NCBI GenBank assembly: GCA_964405835.1
Contig: CAYOPN010000028.1
Span: 1-33,099 of the forward strand
Source: JAJVIP01 sp964405835
GTDB lineage: Bacteria; Elusimicrobiota; Elusimicrobia; F11
DNA length: 33,099 nucleotides
Direction of reading: 5' to 3'
In this document: piece by piece, positions 1 to 7,832 of the stretch
Numbering within the stretch: the stretch's first letter is position 1
Layout of the letters: each line of letters starts with the position of its first letter
Program-made: the position numbers and the translations under genes
Notes under the pieces: model-generated
What the model was told of the DNA's origin: nothing
What the model saw: only the letters and a program-made list of their open reading frames with translations
The model's database searches: none

Positions 1-125
1 TCTTTTGATTTGGTCACGAGATCAGCGAACTTAGGAATGGCCACAGCGGCCAATATACCTATGATTGCAACGACGATCATAAGTTCGATGAGCGTGAACC
101 CTTTAGAGTTACGCAGTTTTGTCAT
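1..125 (-). CDS. pilA: Type IV pilin/prepilin, N-terminal part (runs off the window)
   Basis: Only the first 41 codons are in the window. They hold a class III (type IV pilin) prepilin signal: a short basic leader MTKLRNSKG ending in Gly9, the PilD/prepilin-peptidase cleavage site before Phe10, and Glu14 (Glu+5 of the mature protein). The conserved hydrophobic helix FTLIELMIVVAIIGILAA follows, then VAIPKFADLVTKSK. The mature protein would be extracted from the inner membrane and polymerised into the pilus by PilB/PilC, whose genes lie just upstream. The ATG at 125 is fixed by a perfect AGGAGGT Shine-Dalgarno 8 nt upstream (134-140). The gene has its own promoter and leader hairpin (separate entries), which fits a highly expressed major subunit. 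A minor pilin or T2SS pseudopilin cannot be excluded because the C-terminal domain is missing. Confidence 0.93.
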   Translation of the reverse strand, partial: MTKLRNSKGFTLIELMIVVAIIGILAAVAIPKFADLVTKSK

Positions 126-133
126 ATGAACCG

Positions 134-181
134 ACCTCCTTTTTGCGCAAGAAACCGCATTATTAAAACGGTTTACTTGCG
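134..181 (-). promoter_or_regulatory. pilin mRNA 5' leader stem-loop plus consensus RBS
   Basis: On the minus strand, 181-176 (CGCAAG) pairs with 151-146 (CTTGCG), and 174-169 (AAACCG) pairs with 157-152 (CGGTTT). One T is bulged at 175 and the loop is 11 nt and A/T-rich. This gives a 12-bp stem that begins only 2-4 nt after the predicted transcription start. It ends 5 nt before the AGGAGGT ribosome-binding site (134-140), leaving that site single-stranded. The arrangement resembles 5'-terminal stabilising stem-loops such as that of E. coli ompA mRNA. Function is inferred; the base pairing is read directly. Confidence 0.7.
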
Positions 182-189
182 GCTTAACG

Positions 190-218
190 AGTATAACGAC
201 GAAACTTTATAAAGTCAA
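190..218 (-). promoter_or_regulatory. sigma70-type promoter of the pilin gene
   Basis: The -35 element TTGACT (218-213) and the -10 element TATACT (195-190) are separated by exactly 17 bp. The -35 box starts at the base next to the stop codon of the upstream glycosyltransferase gene (219-221). Transcription should begin near 183-185, giving a leader of about 58-60 nt. Pilin genes are often sigma54-dependent in proteobacteria, but no GG-N10-GC element is seen here. This is by far the best promoter match in the window. Confidence 0.85.
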
Positions 219-2225
219 TTACGGTATGATTCGCATTAACTTAACGCGGTGTTTTTCGAAAATAACCTCAGTTTTTTTTGAAATAAATTGGTTAATTTGA
301 AAAACACCATTGTCTGTAAAACCGAATTTTGACATCCCTCCTAACCTTTCGATTTCCCCTTCATTCAAAATCAAGTGCGTAATTTCGTTTGATCGGCAAA
401 ACACGTCGATTTCCCAGATTGATTTTGCGTGACTAGAAATACGTGCGATGGGACTTTCCGCGAACAAATTTGAAGCCATAAAGGGACGGCGCAAATGGTA
501 GGTGCGTTGTTCTCCAATAAGCAAAACTTTGTCGGATGCTCCGAGAGTATTATTGGCGAAATCGAAAGTTTGGAAATAGGGAAGGCGCCGCGCACAGTAA
601 TCCCGGTAGGAGTCAAATCCGAGCGCTACGGAAAAAGGCCGCAGACCCTGGGCGATGAAAAAATACATGAAAAAATTGGATATCAACCATGGAACCAAAA
701 CCAGAACGACGACAATTTGTACCAGGCGTTTTTTCTCCCGCAACAACTGGTCAATTGAAAATGAAGCCAACAAAATCGCGACCGGCAACAGGCCCACAAG
801 AAAACGGAAAACGGGTTTGGTCCCGAACCAAATCAAGAAATGGACCAGGGCATAGGCGCTCAAAAAACGGACCGGCGACTTTTTGGGAGACAGGAAAAAA
901 GCCAACGGGGCGGCAAACAAAATTAATGGCCATCCAAAATCACCAAGCACATCGAAACCACCACCGTATTTGATAGCAGAGCCCGTTAGCGACCACGGCG
1001 CGCGCACCAACTCAAACAGGAGATTGCTTTTGGTTCCGTATTCGGTGAGCTGAGAAAAATACCCTGCGGCGTTGGCCGTGCTCCAACCGTCTGGAGCGCC
1101 AAAAACCTGATAAAAAAATGGAAAGAACGGATTTCCGACTGTTACTCCATTCTTAATAAACCAAAGGCCGGCAGGGAAAAGCGCCGGGACCGCCAACAAG
1201 AACATTTCCCTGACCAATAGACGCCGCTTCAAAACGGAAGCATAGAGCAGATAGGTCCCTAAAAAAATCGGACATATCGCGCCGGTGTACTTTGTGGCGA
1301 CGGCAAAACCGCTAAAGGTCCCGGCCAGCACAAGCATCCCGCTGTTCCAGTTTTCTTTGGACGCCCTATAAAAAAATTGGACCGAGAGATAAATGAAACC
1401 GGCCAATGGAAGATCGACATAAGCCCCCATGGAGAGAAAAAGGACCGCCGGCATTGTCCACCAAAGAAAAAAAGAAAGTATCGCCTGCCGCTGGCCGCCA
1501 AATTCATACGCCCAAGCTGCGATGCCCAATGCCAAAGAAAAAGAAGCGGCCCAACCCCAGAGATTGATCACGTATTCCGGCTCCGGGAACTGATTTAAGA
1601 TAAACAAGAAAATCATCTCGACATTGGCAGGGAAATACGAATAAAGATTGGAAGGCACGGCGTTGATGGCCTGCGCCTGGTTGTACATGGCCGGTAAAGC
1701 AAGGTGGTATACCAGCGAATCGTAGTAAGTTATAGGAGAGAAACAAGACAACAGGACCATCAAGAGCGCCCCGAGGGTAATCCCCAAAAGTCCGATTTGC
1801 CCCCATGAAAATACCGTTGGCGCGACATCGCCCCTCCCGAAACCTTGTCGCAACCGCCATACTAAAAGGCATAGCAGGCCGATGTTCAACACCCTTAATT
1901 TTGTGGTGAGCTCTCCCGGCAAAGCCCACCCCAGAAGCAACACAATTGACCCTAGCAGGCCAAACCCCAACCAGAGCGATGCAACTTTTTGCTCGATGAA
2001 ACCAGCCAAGCCCAAAGGCACGACCGGAACTGTTTTTTTATTTCGTTGAGTGAAAAAGCAATCTCCCACCGCCCAACATGCTGACGAGAGATAAAGCGCG
2101 GCCAACAGCGCCTTTAGTTTGGGAAAGAAATCCGGCAATGGATATGAAGAGAAGTATGTCGGAACAACGGTGAGAACGAACACGCCATAAAGCGCTAGCA
2201 GCAAATGGCGTCGCGGTGTTTGCAC
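219..2225 (-). CDS. GT-C superfamily membrane glycosyltransferase (GT39/PMT-like)
   Basis: A 668-residue polytopic inner-membrane protein with roughly a dozen hydrophobic segments. After three N-terminal helices comes a loop with Tyr-Tyr-Asp169 in YYDSLVYHLALP, which matches the acidic first-loop motif of GT-C enzymes that use polyprenyl-phosphate sugars (ArnT/PMT-like). The last 140 or so residues form a soluble domain. The start is a GTG at 2225 with no clear Shine-Dalgarno, 23 nt after the pilC stop, so translational coupling is likely. It lies between pilC and pilA, which suggests it modifies pilin or another exported protein, comparable to TfpW or PMT enzymes encoded near pilins. The acceptor and sugar are not deducible. 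Its 3' end looks more A/T-rich than its neighbours, including a run of eight T at about 272-279. Confidence 0.75.
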   Translation of the reverse strand: MQTPRRHLLLALYGVFVLTVVPTYFSSYPLPDFFPKLKALLAALYLSSACWAVGDCFFTQRNKKTVPVVPLGLAGFIEQKVASLWLGFGLLGSIVLLLGWALPGELTTKLRVLNIGLLCLLVWRLRQGFGRGDVAPTVFSWGQIGLLGITLGALLMVLLSCFSPITYYDSLVYHLALPAMYNQAQAINAVPSNLYSYFPANVEMIFLFILNQFPEPEYVINLWGWAASFSLALGIAAWAYEFGGQRQAILSFFLWWTMPAVLFLSMGAYVDLPLAGFIYLSVQFFYRASKENWNSGMLVLAGTFSGFAVATKYTGAICPIFLGTYLLYASVLKRRLLVREMFLLAVPALFPAGLWFIKNGVTVGNPFFPFFYQVFGAPDGWSTANAAGYFSQLTEYGTKSNLLFELVRAPWSLTGSAIKYGGGFDVLGDFGWPLILFAAPLAFFLSPKKSPVRFLSAYALVHFLIWFGTKPVFRFLVGLLPVAILLASFSIDQLLREKKRLVQIVVVLVLVPWLISNFFMYFFIAQGLRPFSVALGFDSYRDYCARRLPYFQTFDFANNTLGASDKVLLIGEQRTYHLRRPFMASNLFAESPIARISSHAKSIWEIDVFCRSNEITHLILNEGEIERLGGMSKFGFTDNGVFQINQFISKKTEVIFEKHRVKLMRIIP

Positions 2226-2248
2226 GTTCTTTTTTCGCGCGAAGAAGA

Positions 2249-3472
2249 TCAGCCGCGGCCGGCCAAGCTTCCGAGCTCGAACATCGGCAAGAACATCGCG
2301 ATAACGATGAAACCGATAACAAGGCCCATTACCACGATGATGATAGGCTCAATCATCGACGTAAGCGCCTTTACCGCGGTGTCAACTTCTTGGTCGTAAA
2401 AGTCGGCGATCTTCGCCAACATGGTGTCGAGATTTCCTGTTTCTTCACCGATGGCCACCATTTGAATGACCATCGGAGGGAAAATGTTTGCTTTTTTAAG
2501 CTGGACGGCGATGCGCTCGCCTTCCTTGACTGATTCCCGCGCCGTCATGATTGCGATTTCAATGACTCGGTTACCCGAGGTTTTAGCGACCGTTTCCAGG
2601 GCCTGAAGAATGGGCACGCCGGATTTAATCAGGGTCCCCAGCGTTCGCGTAAATTTTGCCACGGCGACCTTTTTGAGGAGAAGTCCAAAAACCGGAAGCT
2701 TCATGGAAATAGCGTCCATGTTTCGTTGGCCGATGTCCGTTTTCCGGTATTGTTTGATAAGGAAGAAAACAACAACGGGGGCCCCAATGACAAGATACCA
2801 GTATTTCCGCAGGCCAAAGGACAAATCGATCATGATTTGAGTGATAAAAGGAAGTTCCGCGCCAAAACCCGAGAAGATAGATGAAAAGGTTGGAATAACG
2901 AACATCAACAAGAAAAGAGTCACCGATGCCGCAATGACGCTGACGACCGCGGGATACATGAGGGCTCCCTTCACCTTTGACCGCAATGCCTCCGCCTGTT
3001 CCAGGTAGGCCGACAGGCGTTCCAAAATAACATCGAGAATACCGCCGACTTCACCGGCCTTGATCATCGAAACATACAGCTCTTCAAAAGCATTGGGGTG
3101 TTTGCGCAGCGCGTCGGTAATGGATTGGCCGGCTTCGATGTCTTCGCGAATGGCGTGAACAATTCCTTTAAAAAGTTTGCTTTCCACCTGGTCTTCCAGA
3201 ATGGTCAGACCCTGCACGAGCGGCACACCGGCGGAAACAAGCGTTGAAAGTTGGCGGGAGAAAAGAACGAGCTCTTTGGGTTTAACGTTGGGTTTGAATG
3301 GCAAAAACTTCGCAATGCGGTCCAATAGAGGAGGCGCGGACTCAAGAATCTCCAGCGGCATGAGTTTTTGTCCGCGCAATTGATCGATGGCCGCTTTCAG
3401 ATCAGTAGCTTCGATGAGACCTTCTGTGAGGCCCCCCGTCAACATTTTCGCTTTGTAGGCAAACTCTGGCAT
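2249..3472 (-). CDS. pilC: Type IV pilus inner-membrane platform protein PilC
   Basis: At 407 residues this has the usual length of the GspF/PilC family. Two T2SSF domains (about 68-191 and 271-393) each end in membrane segments. Predicted helices are at about 171-197, 221-241 and 374-398. The protein couples the cytoplasmic ATPases PilB and PilT to pilin insertion and extraction. The N-terminal MPEFAYKAK is typical of the family. The ATG at 3472 is preceded by TAGGAG 5-6 nt upstream, within the 8-nt gap after pilT. The gene sits in the common order pilB-pilT-pilC. Confidence 0.96.
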   Translation of the reverse strand: MPEFAYKAKMLTGGLTEGLIEATDLKAAIDQLRGQKLMPLEILESAPPLLDRIAKFLPFKPNVKPKELVLFSRQLSTLVSAGVPLVQGLTILEDQVESKLFKGIVHAIREDIEAGQSITDALRKHPNAFEELYVSMIKAGEVGGILDVILERLSAYLEQAEALRSKVKGALMYPAVVSVIAASVTLFLLMFVIPTFSSIFSGFGAELPFITQIMIDLSFGLRKYWYLVIGAPVVVFFLIKQYRKTDIGQRNMDAISMKLPVFGLLLKKVAVAKFTRTLGTLIKSGVPILQALETVAKTSGNRVIEIAIMTARESVKEGERIAVQLKKANIFPPMVIQMVAIGEETGNLDTMLAKIADFYDQEVDTAVKALTSMIEPIIIVVMGLVIGFIVIAMFLPMFELGSLAGRG

Positions 3473-3480
3473 AAATTCTC

Positions 3481-4560
3481 CTAGGACCTTCCGACGCCAG
3501 CTCGCTGGTTGATCAACTTGATTAATTCTTCTGGATCGGACGAATGTTCAACCGCTTGTTTCTGTGTGATTTTTCTTTTTTGGACCAAATCGGACAACGA
3601 TTGATTAAAGGTCTGCATCCCGAATTTTCCTCCGGTCTGCATGAGCATCGGAATTTGTTCGACTTTCCCTTCGCGGATCAAATTCTCAATGGCCGATGTC
3701 ACGATTAATATCTCGCATGCTAGCACGCGACCGGTGCCGTTGGAATGGGGTATTAAAGATTGGGTGAACACCGATTTCAAAACCAGCGAGAGCTGATTGC
3801 GGACTTGCGGCTGTTGATGCGATGGGAACACATCGATAATGCGGTTGATGGTGGATTTTGCATCGTTGGTATGCAACGTGGCGAAGACCAAATGGCCCGT
3901 TTCCGCAATCGTAATGGCGGCCTGGATTGTTTCCAAATCCCGCATTTCGCCGATCAGAATAATGTCCGGGTCCTGCCGCAAAACGTATTTCAACGCTGAA
4001 GGAAAACTGGTGGTGTCCTGGCCAATTTCACGTTGGTTAACAATGCATTTTTTGTGGTGGTGGATGTATTCGATCGGATCTTCGATCGTGATGATGTGTC
4101 CGTTCCGATTTTCGTTCAAATAGTCGATCATGGAAGCGAGCGTGGTGGATTTACCGGAACCTGTCGGACCTGTCACGAGCACAAGCCCGCGCGGCCGTCC
4201 CACCACTTCGTAAACAACTTCGGACAATCCCAATTCCTCAAACGTCATAAAAGTCGAAGGAATCGAGCGCAAGGCCGCCCCAACGCTGCCCCGTTGGCGA
4301 AAAACGTTCATACGAACGCGCCCCACGCCTTTAATACCGAAAGAAAGGTCGAGTTCACTTTTTGCTTCAAAATTCTGGCGCTGCTGGTCGGTGAGCAAGG
4401 AATAAATGAGGCGTTGGCAAATGTCCGGTGTTAACTTCTCAAACGGCATAGCGGCCATTTGCCCATCAATGCGGAGCATCGGGGACGTACCGGAAGTTAA
4501 ATGCAAGTCAGAGGCCCTTTTTTGCACCATCATCAACAACAAATCGCTCATGTTAATCAT
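3481..4560 (-). CDS. pilT: Type IV pilus retraction ATPase PilT
   Basis: A 359-residue cytoplasmic hexameric ATPase that depolymerises the pilus and drives twitching motility. Visible motifs are Walker A GPTGSGKST (131-139), Walker B ILIGEMRD (201-208), the His box GHLVFATLHT (222-231) and the AIENLIREGKVEQI segment (290-303), which corresponds to the PilT-specific AIRNLIRE motif needed for retraction. The start at 4560 is 1 nt after the pilB stop. A second ATG three codons in (4551) is an equally possible start. Its presence says the pilus is likely retractile rather than a pure secretion pseudopilus. Confidence 0.96.
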   Translation of the reverse strand: MINMSDLLLMMVQKRASDLHLTSGTSPMLRIDGQMAAMPFEKLTPDICQRLIYSLLTDQQRQNFEAKSELDLSFGIKGVGRVRMNVFRQRGSVGAALRSIPSTFMTFEELGLSEVVYEVVGRPRGLVLVTGPTGSGKSTTLASMIDYLNENRNGHIITIEDPIEYIHHHKKCIVNQREIGQDTTSFPSALKYVLRQDPDIILIGEMRDLETIQAAITIAETGHLVFATLHTNDAKSTINRIIDVFPSHQQPQVRNQLSLVLKSVFTQSLIPHSNGTGRVLACEILIVTSAIENLIREGKVEQIPMLMQTGGKFGMQTFNQSLSDLVQKRKITQKQAVEHSSDPEELIKLINQRAGVGRS

Positions 4561-4561
4561 G

Positions 4562-6319
4562 TTATTCCTCGTTGCTCTCGGCGACTGTGACCCTTACCAC
4601 TTCATCAATGGTCGTATGTCCAGCCAACATTTTCTTTACCGCCACGTCCCGCAAAGATTCCACGCCAGTCCGCGCCGCGGCGGTGCGGATCTCTGATGGC
4701 GGGGCCTTTCGAACGACGAGCTGTTTCATTTCCTCGCTCATCTCCATGACTTCGTAAACACCCACGCGGCCCTTGTAACCGGAGTTGTGGCAAATTTCAC
4801 ATCCCTTTCCTTTATATATGGTGACCATGGAATCGATGTCCATTGCCATTTGAACGCCCAGCGCCGACGCTTCCGCTCCGCTTATTTGATATGGGGCTTT
4901 GCAACCCGAACATATGCGTCGCAGAAGGCGCTGTGCGATGACCATGCGCAGCGTGGCTGATATCAATACGGGTTCTACGCCCATATTCAAAAGCCGGATG
5001 ACGGTGCTTGGCGCATCGTTGGTGTGAAGCGTCGCCAAGACCAAATGGCCGGTCAAAGCGGCGTTTCCAGCGATCTCGCCGGTCTCTTTATCGCGGATTT
5101 CGCCCACCATTATGACGTCGGGATCTTGGCGAAGGAAAGCGCGAAGGCCGTTGGCAAACGTTAAACCGATGTCAGGCTTCGCTTGGACTTGATTGATGCC
5201 GGGCAAAATATATTCGACGGGATCCTCGATCGTGACGATGTTCGTATCAGGTTCATTCAAAATGGAAAGCGCAGAATAGAGCGTGGTGGTTTTACCGGAA
5301 CCGGTCGGGCCGGTCACAAGAATCATTCCGTTCGCCGCATGGATGTTGCGCTTGAAAACAGTTAACTCGCGGGTGTCAAAACCCAACTGCCCCAGGTCGA
5401 GCTGCAAACCTTGCGGATCGAGCAAGCGCATGACGATTTTTTCGCCATAAACGGTGGGGATGGAAGAAATACGAATATCCAGGTTCCGGCCTTCGACTTG
5501 AATTTTGGTACGGCCGTCCTGTGGGATCCGGCGCTCGGAAATATCCATGTCCCCCATGACTTTTAAACGGGAAATGAGCGCGGACTGCAATTTCTTGGGT
5601 GGTGACGGTTGGATATGGAGCACGCCGTCAATGCGGAACCGGACCACCATTTTTGTCTCAAGCGGCTCGATGTGAATATCGCTGGCGCCCTTGCGAACAG
5701 CATCGCCCATGATCAGATTCGCAAGTTTTACCGCGGGAGCAGCATCACCGGCGGACTCAACATCGAACGCCACCTGCCCCGCCATTTTTATTTCGGGTTC
5801 CTGAGCCCCCTCCCTGTCCATCTGGTCGACGGCGTTTTGAAGCTCCCCCTCTTCCTTGATCTTCTTTTTCTTCGCGTAATATTTGTCGAGAGCCGCTTTG
5901 ATTTCGTTATCGGAGGCGACCACCATGCGAATGTCGCACCCCGTCAAAAGTTTCAGATCGTCCGTTGCAAACACATTCAGCGGATCGGCGATCGCGATGG
6001 TTAGCAAATTCCCTTCTTTTTTGATCGGCATCAGCATTTGGTTTTTGGCGATGGTTTCAGGAACGGCCTGAATGGCTTCGGCAGGAATTTCACCGTATTC
6101 GGAAAGGGACACGTAGGAGACACCGGACTGCTTTCCCAGGATGGCCAACAAAATATCTTCGGAGAGAATACCGAGCTGAATCAGGATGGAACCGAGTTTG
6201 CCACCTTTGTCTTTTTGTTCGCGGAGCGCGACCTCGAGCTGTTCATCGGTGATGAACCCCAGCTCAACAAGATAATCACCGAGACGTTTGCGGGCGGAAT
6301 TTAAATAGCGAACACCCAT
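4562..6319 (-). CDS. pilB: Type IV pilus assembly ATPase PilB
   Basis: A 585-residue extension ATPase (GspE/PilB family). An N-terminal MshEN-type domain (about 10-140; motifs RLGDYLVELGFI and LGSILIQLGIL) could bind c-di-GMP or PilZ-type partners. It is followed by a linker and the ATPase core. Visible motifs are Walker A GPTGSGKT (337-344), Walker B IMVGEIRD (403-410) and the His box GHLVLATLHTND (424-435). Four cysteines in two CxxC pairs (470/473 and 507/510) form the family's zinc site. The start chosen is ATG 6319, which overlaps the TAA of the upstream pta gene by one base (TAATG) and follows a purine-rich GAAGGGGAAAAG. A longer frame up to 6385 exists but would lie inside pta with a non-homologous N-terminus. 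Confidence 0.96.
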   Translation of the reverse strand: MGVRYLNSARKRLGDYLVELGFITDEQLEVALREQKDKGGKLGSILIQLGILSEDILLAILGKQSGVSYVSLSEYGEIPAEAIQAVPETIAKNQMLMPIKKEGNLLTIAIADPLNVFATDDLKLLTGCDIRMVVASDNEIKAALDKYYAKKKKIKEEGELQNAVDQMDREGAQEPEIKMAGQVAFDVESAGDAAPAVKLANLIMGDAVRKGASDIHIEPLETKMVVRFRIDGVLHIQPSPPKKLQSALISRLKVMGDMDISERRIPQDGRTKIQVEGRNLDIRISSIPTVYGEKIVMRLLDPQGLQLDLGQLGFDTRELTVFKRNIHAANGMILVTGPTGSGKTTTLYSALSILNEPDTNIVTIEDPVEYILPGINQVQAKPDIGLTFANGLRAFLRQDPDVIMVGEIRDKETGEIAGNAALTGHLVLATLHTNDAPSTVIRLLNMGVEPVLISATLRMVIAQRLLRRICSGCKAPYQISGAEASALGVQMAMDIDSMVTIYKGKGCEICHNSGYKGRVGVYEVMEMSEEMKQLVVRKAPPSEIRTAAARTGVESLRDVAVKKMLAGHTTIDEVVRVTVAESNEE

Positions 6320-7260
6320 TATCTTTTCCCCTTCGCCATGGCGGAGACACAGAGCGCGGTGTCGATGATTTCCTGGACGTTGCAACCGCGGGAGAGATCG
6401 CTCATCGGACGATCAAGCCCCCACATAATCGGGCCGGCGATGCGCGCCTTGGAAAAACGTTGCACCAGCTTGTAGCCGATGTTGCCGGCCTCCAACGTTG
6501 GGAAAACAAACACATTGGCTTTGCCTGCCACTTCCGATTCGGTTGCTTTTTTTATCACCGCCACCTCAGGGTCCAACGCCGCATCCAATTGAATTTCGCC
6601 ATCCACGAGCAAATTTGCATCCTGTTTACGTGTAATTTCCAGGGCTTCTTTTATTCGGTCGACCAGCGGATGCACAGCGCTACCGCGGGTCGAAAAGGAC
6701 AAAAAGGCCACCCGGGGCTCCTTTTCGGTAAAAAACCGGTAGGAATCGGCCGCCGCGACAGCAATGGCGGCCAAAAAACGTGGCGATGGTTCTGGCACCA
6801 CCGCGCAATCAGCAAAGAGAAACGGCGTCTTGTTGTCCGACGAGCGAACCTCGGTTTCGATCAAAAAATGCCCCGATACAAGCCGCGTACCCGGCTTCGG
6901 GCCGACCAGTTGAAGCGATGCGCGCACAATGTCGGCCGTGGGTCGCAACGATCCTCCCACAAGACCATCAACGCGCCTCTCCAAAGCCAAACAGATGCCG
7001 TGATAAAGCGGGTCGTCCAATTGTTTTTCAAGGGTGTCCGAGGAAAGATTGAGTTTCTGTTGTTTGGTGGAGAGGATTTCCTTGAACCGGGAACGGTCTG
7101 CCGCGGGAGTCGGACCGACCAGGATCGGGTCCAGAAGTTTTTTGGATTTAAGCTCCGCTGCGGCTTGGATGATGCGGGAATCTGTGGGGTCGGTAAAAGC
7201 GATGCGCGTGGAAGATTGGGTTGTTGATATTTTTGACCAAAAGTCGGTTAAGGGTGGCAC
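6319..7260 (-). CDS. pta: Phosphate acetyl/butyryltransferase (Pta family)
   Basis: A 313-residue cytosolic enzyme of the phosphotransacetylase family (EutD/Pta short form), interconverting acyl-CoA and acyl-phosphate. Conserved features are FTDPTDSRIIQAA at the N-terminus, VDGLVGGSLRPTADIVRA, FADCAVVPEPS, LSFSTRGSA and the C-terminal DLSRGC with Ser290-Arg291, which contact phosphate and CoA in this family. No acetate or butyrate kinase gene is adjacent, so the substrate (acetyl versus longer acyl) is open. The start is GTG 7260, with AGGG/TAGG purine stretches upstream in the 49-bp gap after coaD. Its stop overlaps the pilB start, which ties a metabolic gene to pilus assembly by translational coupling. 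Confidence 0.88.
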   Translation of the reverse strand: MPPLTDFWSKISTTQSSTRIAFTDPTDSRIIQAAAELKSKKLLDPILVGPTPAADRSRFKEILSTKQQKLNLSSDTLEKQLDDPLYHGICLALERRVDGLVGGSLRPTADIVRASLQLVGPKPGTRLVSGHFLIETEVRSSDNKTPFLFADCAVVPEPSPRFLAAIAVAAADSYRFFTEKEPRVAFLSFSTRGSAVHPLVDRIKEALEITRKQDANLLVDGEIQLDAALDPEVAVIKKATESEVAGKANVFVFPTLEAGNIGYKLVQRFSKARIAGPIMWGLDRPMSDLSRGCNVQEIIDTALCVSAMAKGKR

Positions 7261-7309
7261 GTTTTAAACCTAGCCCTCTCCCTATTTGATTTCAAGAGAC
7301 AAGGCGTTT

Positions 7310-7810
7310 TTAATGCCGATACTTTTTGGAAAGCTCATCAATCACAGGCCGCGGCAGGAAGGCCCTCAAGTCGCCGTTTAACCGCGCCACTTCGCGCACC
7401 ATCGAGGAAGACAGGTACACGTATTTTTCATCGGGCATCAGGAACACCGTCTCGATCTCTCCCTTTTGGTGCCGGTTCATTAGCGCCATCTGGAACTCGT
7501 ACTCAAAGTCCGAGATGGCGCGCAAGCCGCGGACCAACGTCGACACGCCGCGTTCCTTGGCGAAACGGACCAAGAGCCCCGAGAACATTTCGAGCCGGAC
7601 GGGACAGGCAAATTTTTTCTGCCCAATCACTTTCCGTACCAACGCCACGCGCTCGTCCAAAGTAAACAAGGTCGACTTGGAGCTTTGACGCGAAATAGCC
7701 ACGATCACTTCATCGAAGATGACCGAAGCGCGGGCCAAGATATCGAGATGACCGAAGGTAATGGGATCAAACGTTCCCGGATAAATGGCGATTTTTTTCT
7801 TCTTACTCAT
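7310..7810 (-). CDS. coaD: Phosphopantetheine adenylyltransferase CoaD
   Basis: A 166-residue nucleotidyltransferase that makes dephospho-CoA from 4'-phosphopantetheine and ATP, the penultimate step of coenzyme A synthesis. The start IAIYPGTFDPITFGH carries the T/HxGH signature (His21). LVRGLRAISDFEYEFQMALMN and YLSSSMVREVARL are the other two family blocks. The length is standard. ATG 7810 is preceded by GAGGA and lies 22 nt after recG. The usual partner rsmD is not present next to it. Confidence 0.97.
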   Translation of the reverse strand: MSKKKKIAIYPGTFDPITFGHLDILARASVIFDEVIVAISRQSSKSTLFTLDERVALVRKVIGQKKFACPVRLEMFSGLLVRFAKERGVSTLVRGLRAISDFEYEFQMALMNRHQKGEIETVFLMPDEKYVYLSSSMVREVARLNGDLRAFLPRPVIDELSKKYRH

Positions 7811-7832
7811 AGCGTCCTCGATTATTTCTTAT

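Noticed and set aside
2229..2248. Palindrome TTCGCGCGAA (2234-2243) between pilC and the GT-C gene as a terminator
   Set aside because: On the transcribed strand the stem is followed by A residues, not T residues, and the stem is only 5 bp long.
6320..6385. Longer PilB start inside pta
   Set aside because: The extra 22 residues are not PilB-like, and ATG 6319 is directly coupled to the pta stop with a purine-rich RBS.
7261..7309. Promoter TTGAAA-17-TAGGTT in the coaD-pta gap
   Set aside because: The -10 is poor and the same bases are needed as the pta ribosome-binding region; support is too weak.
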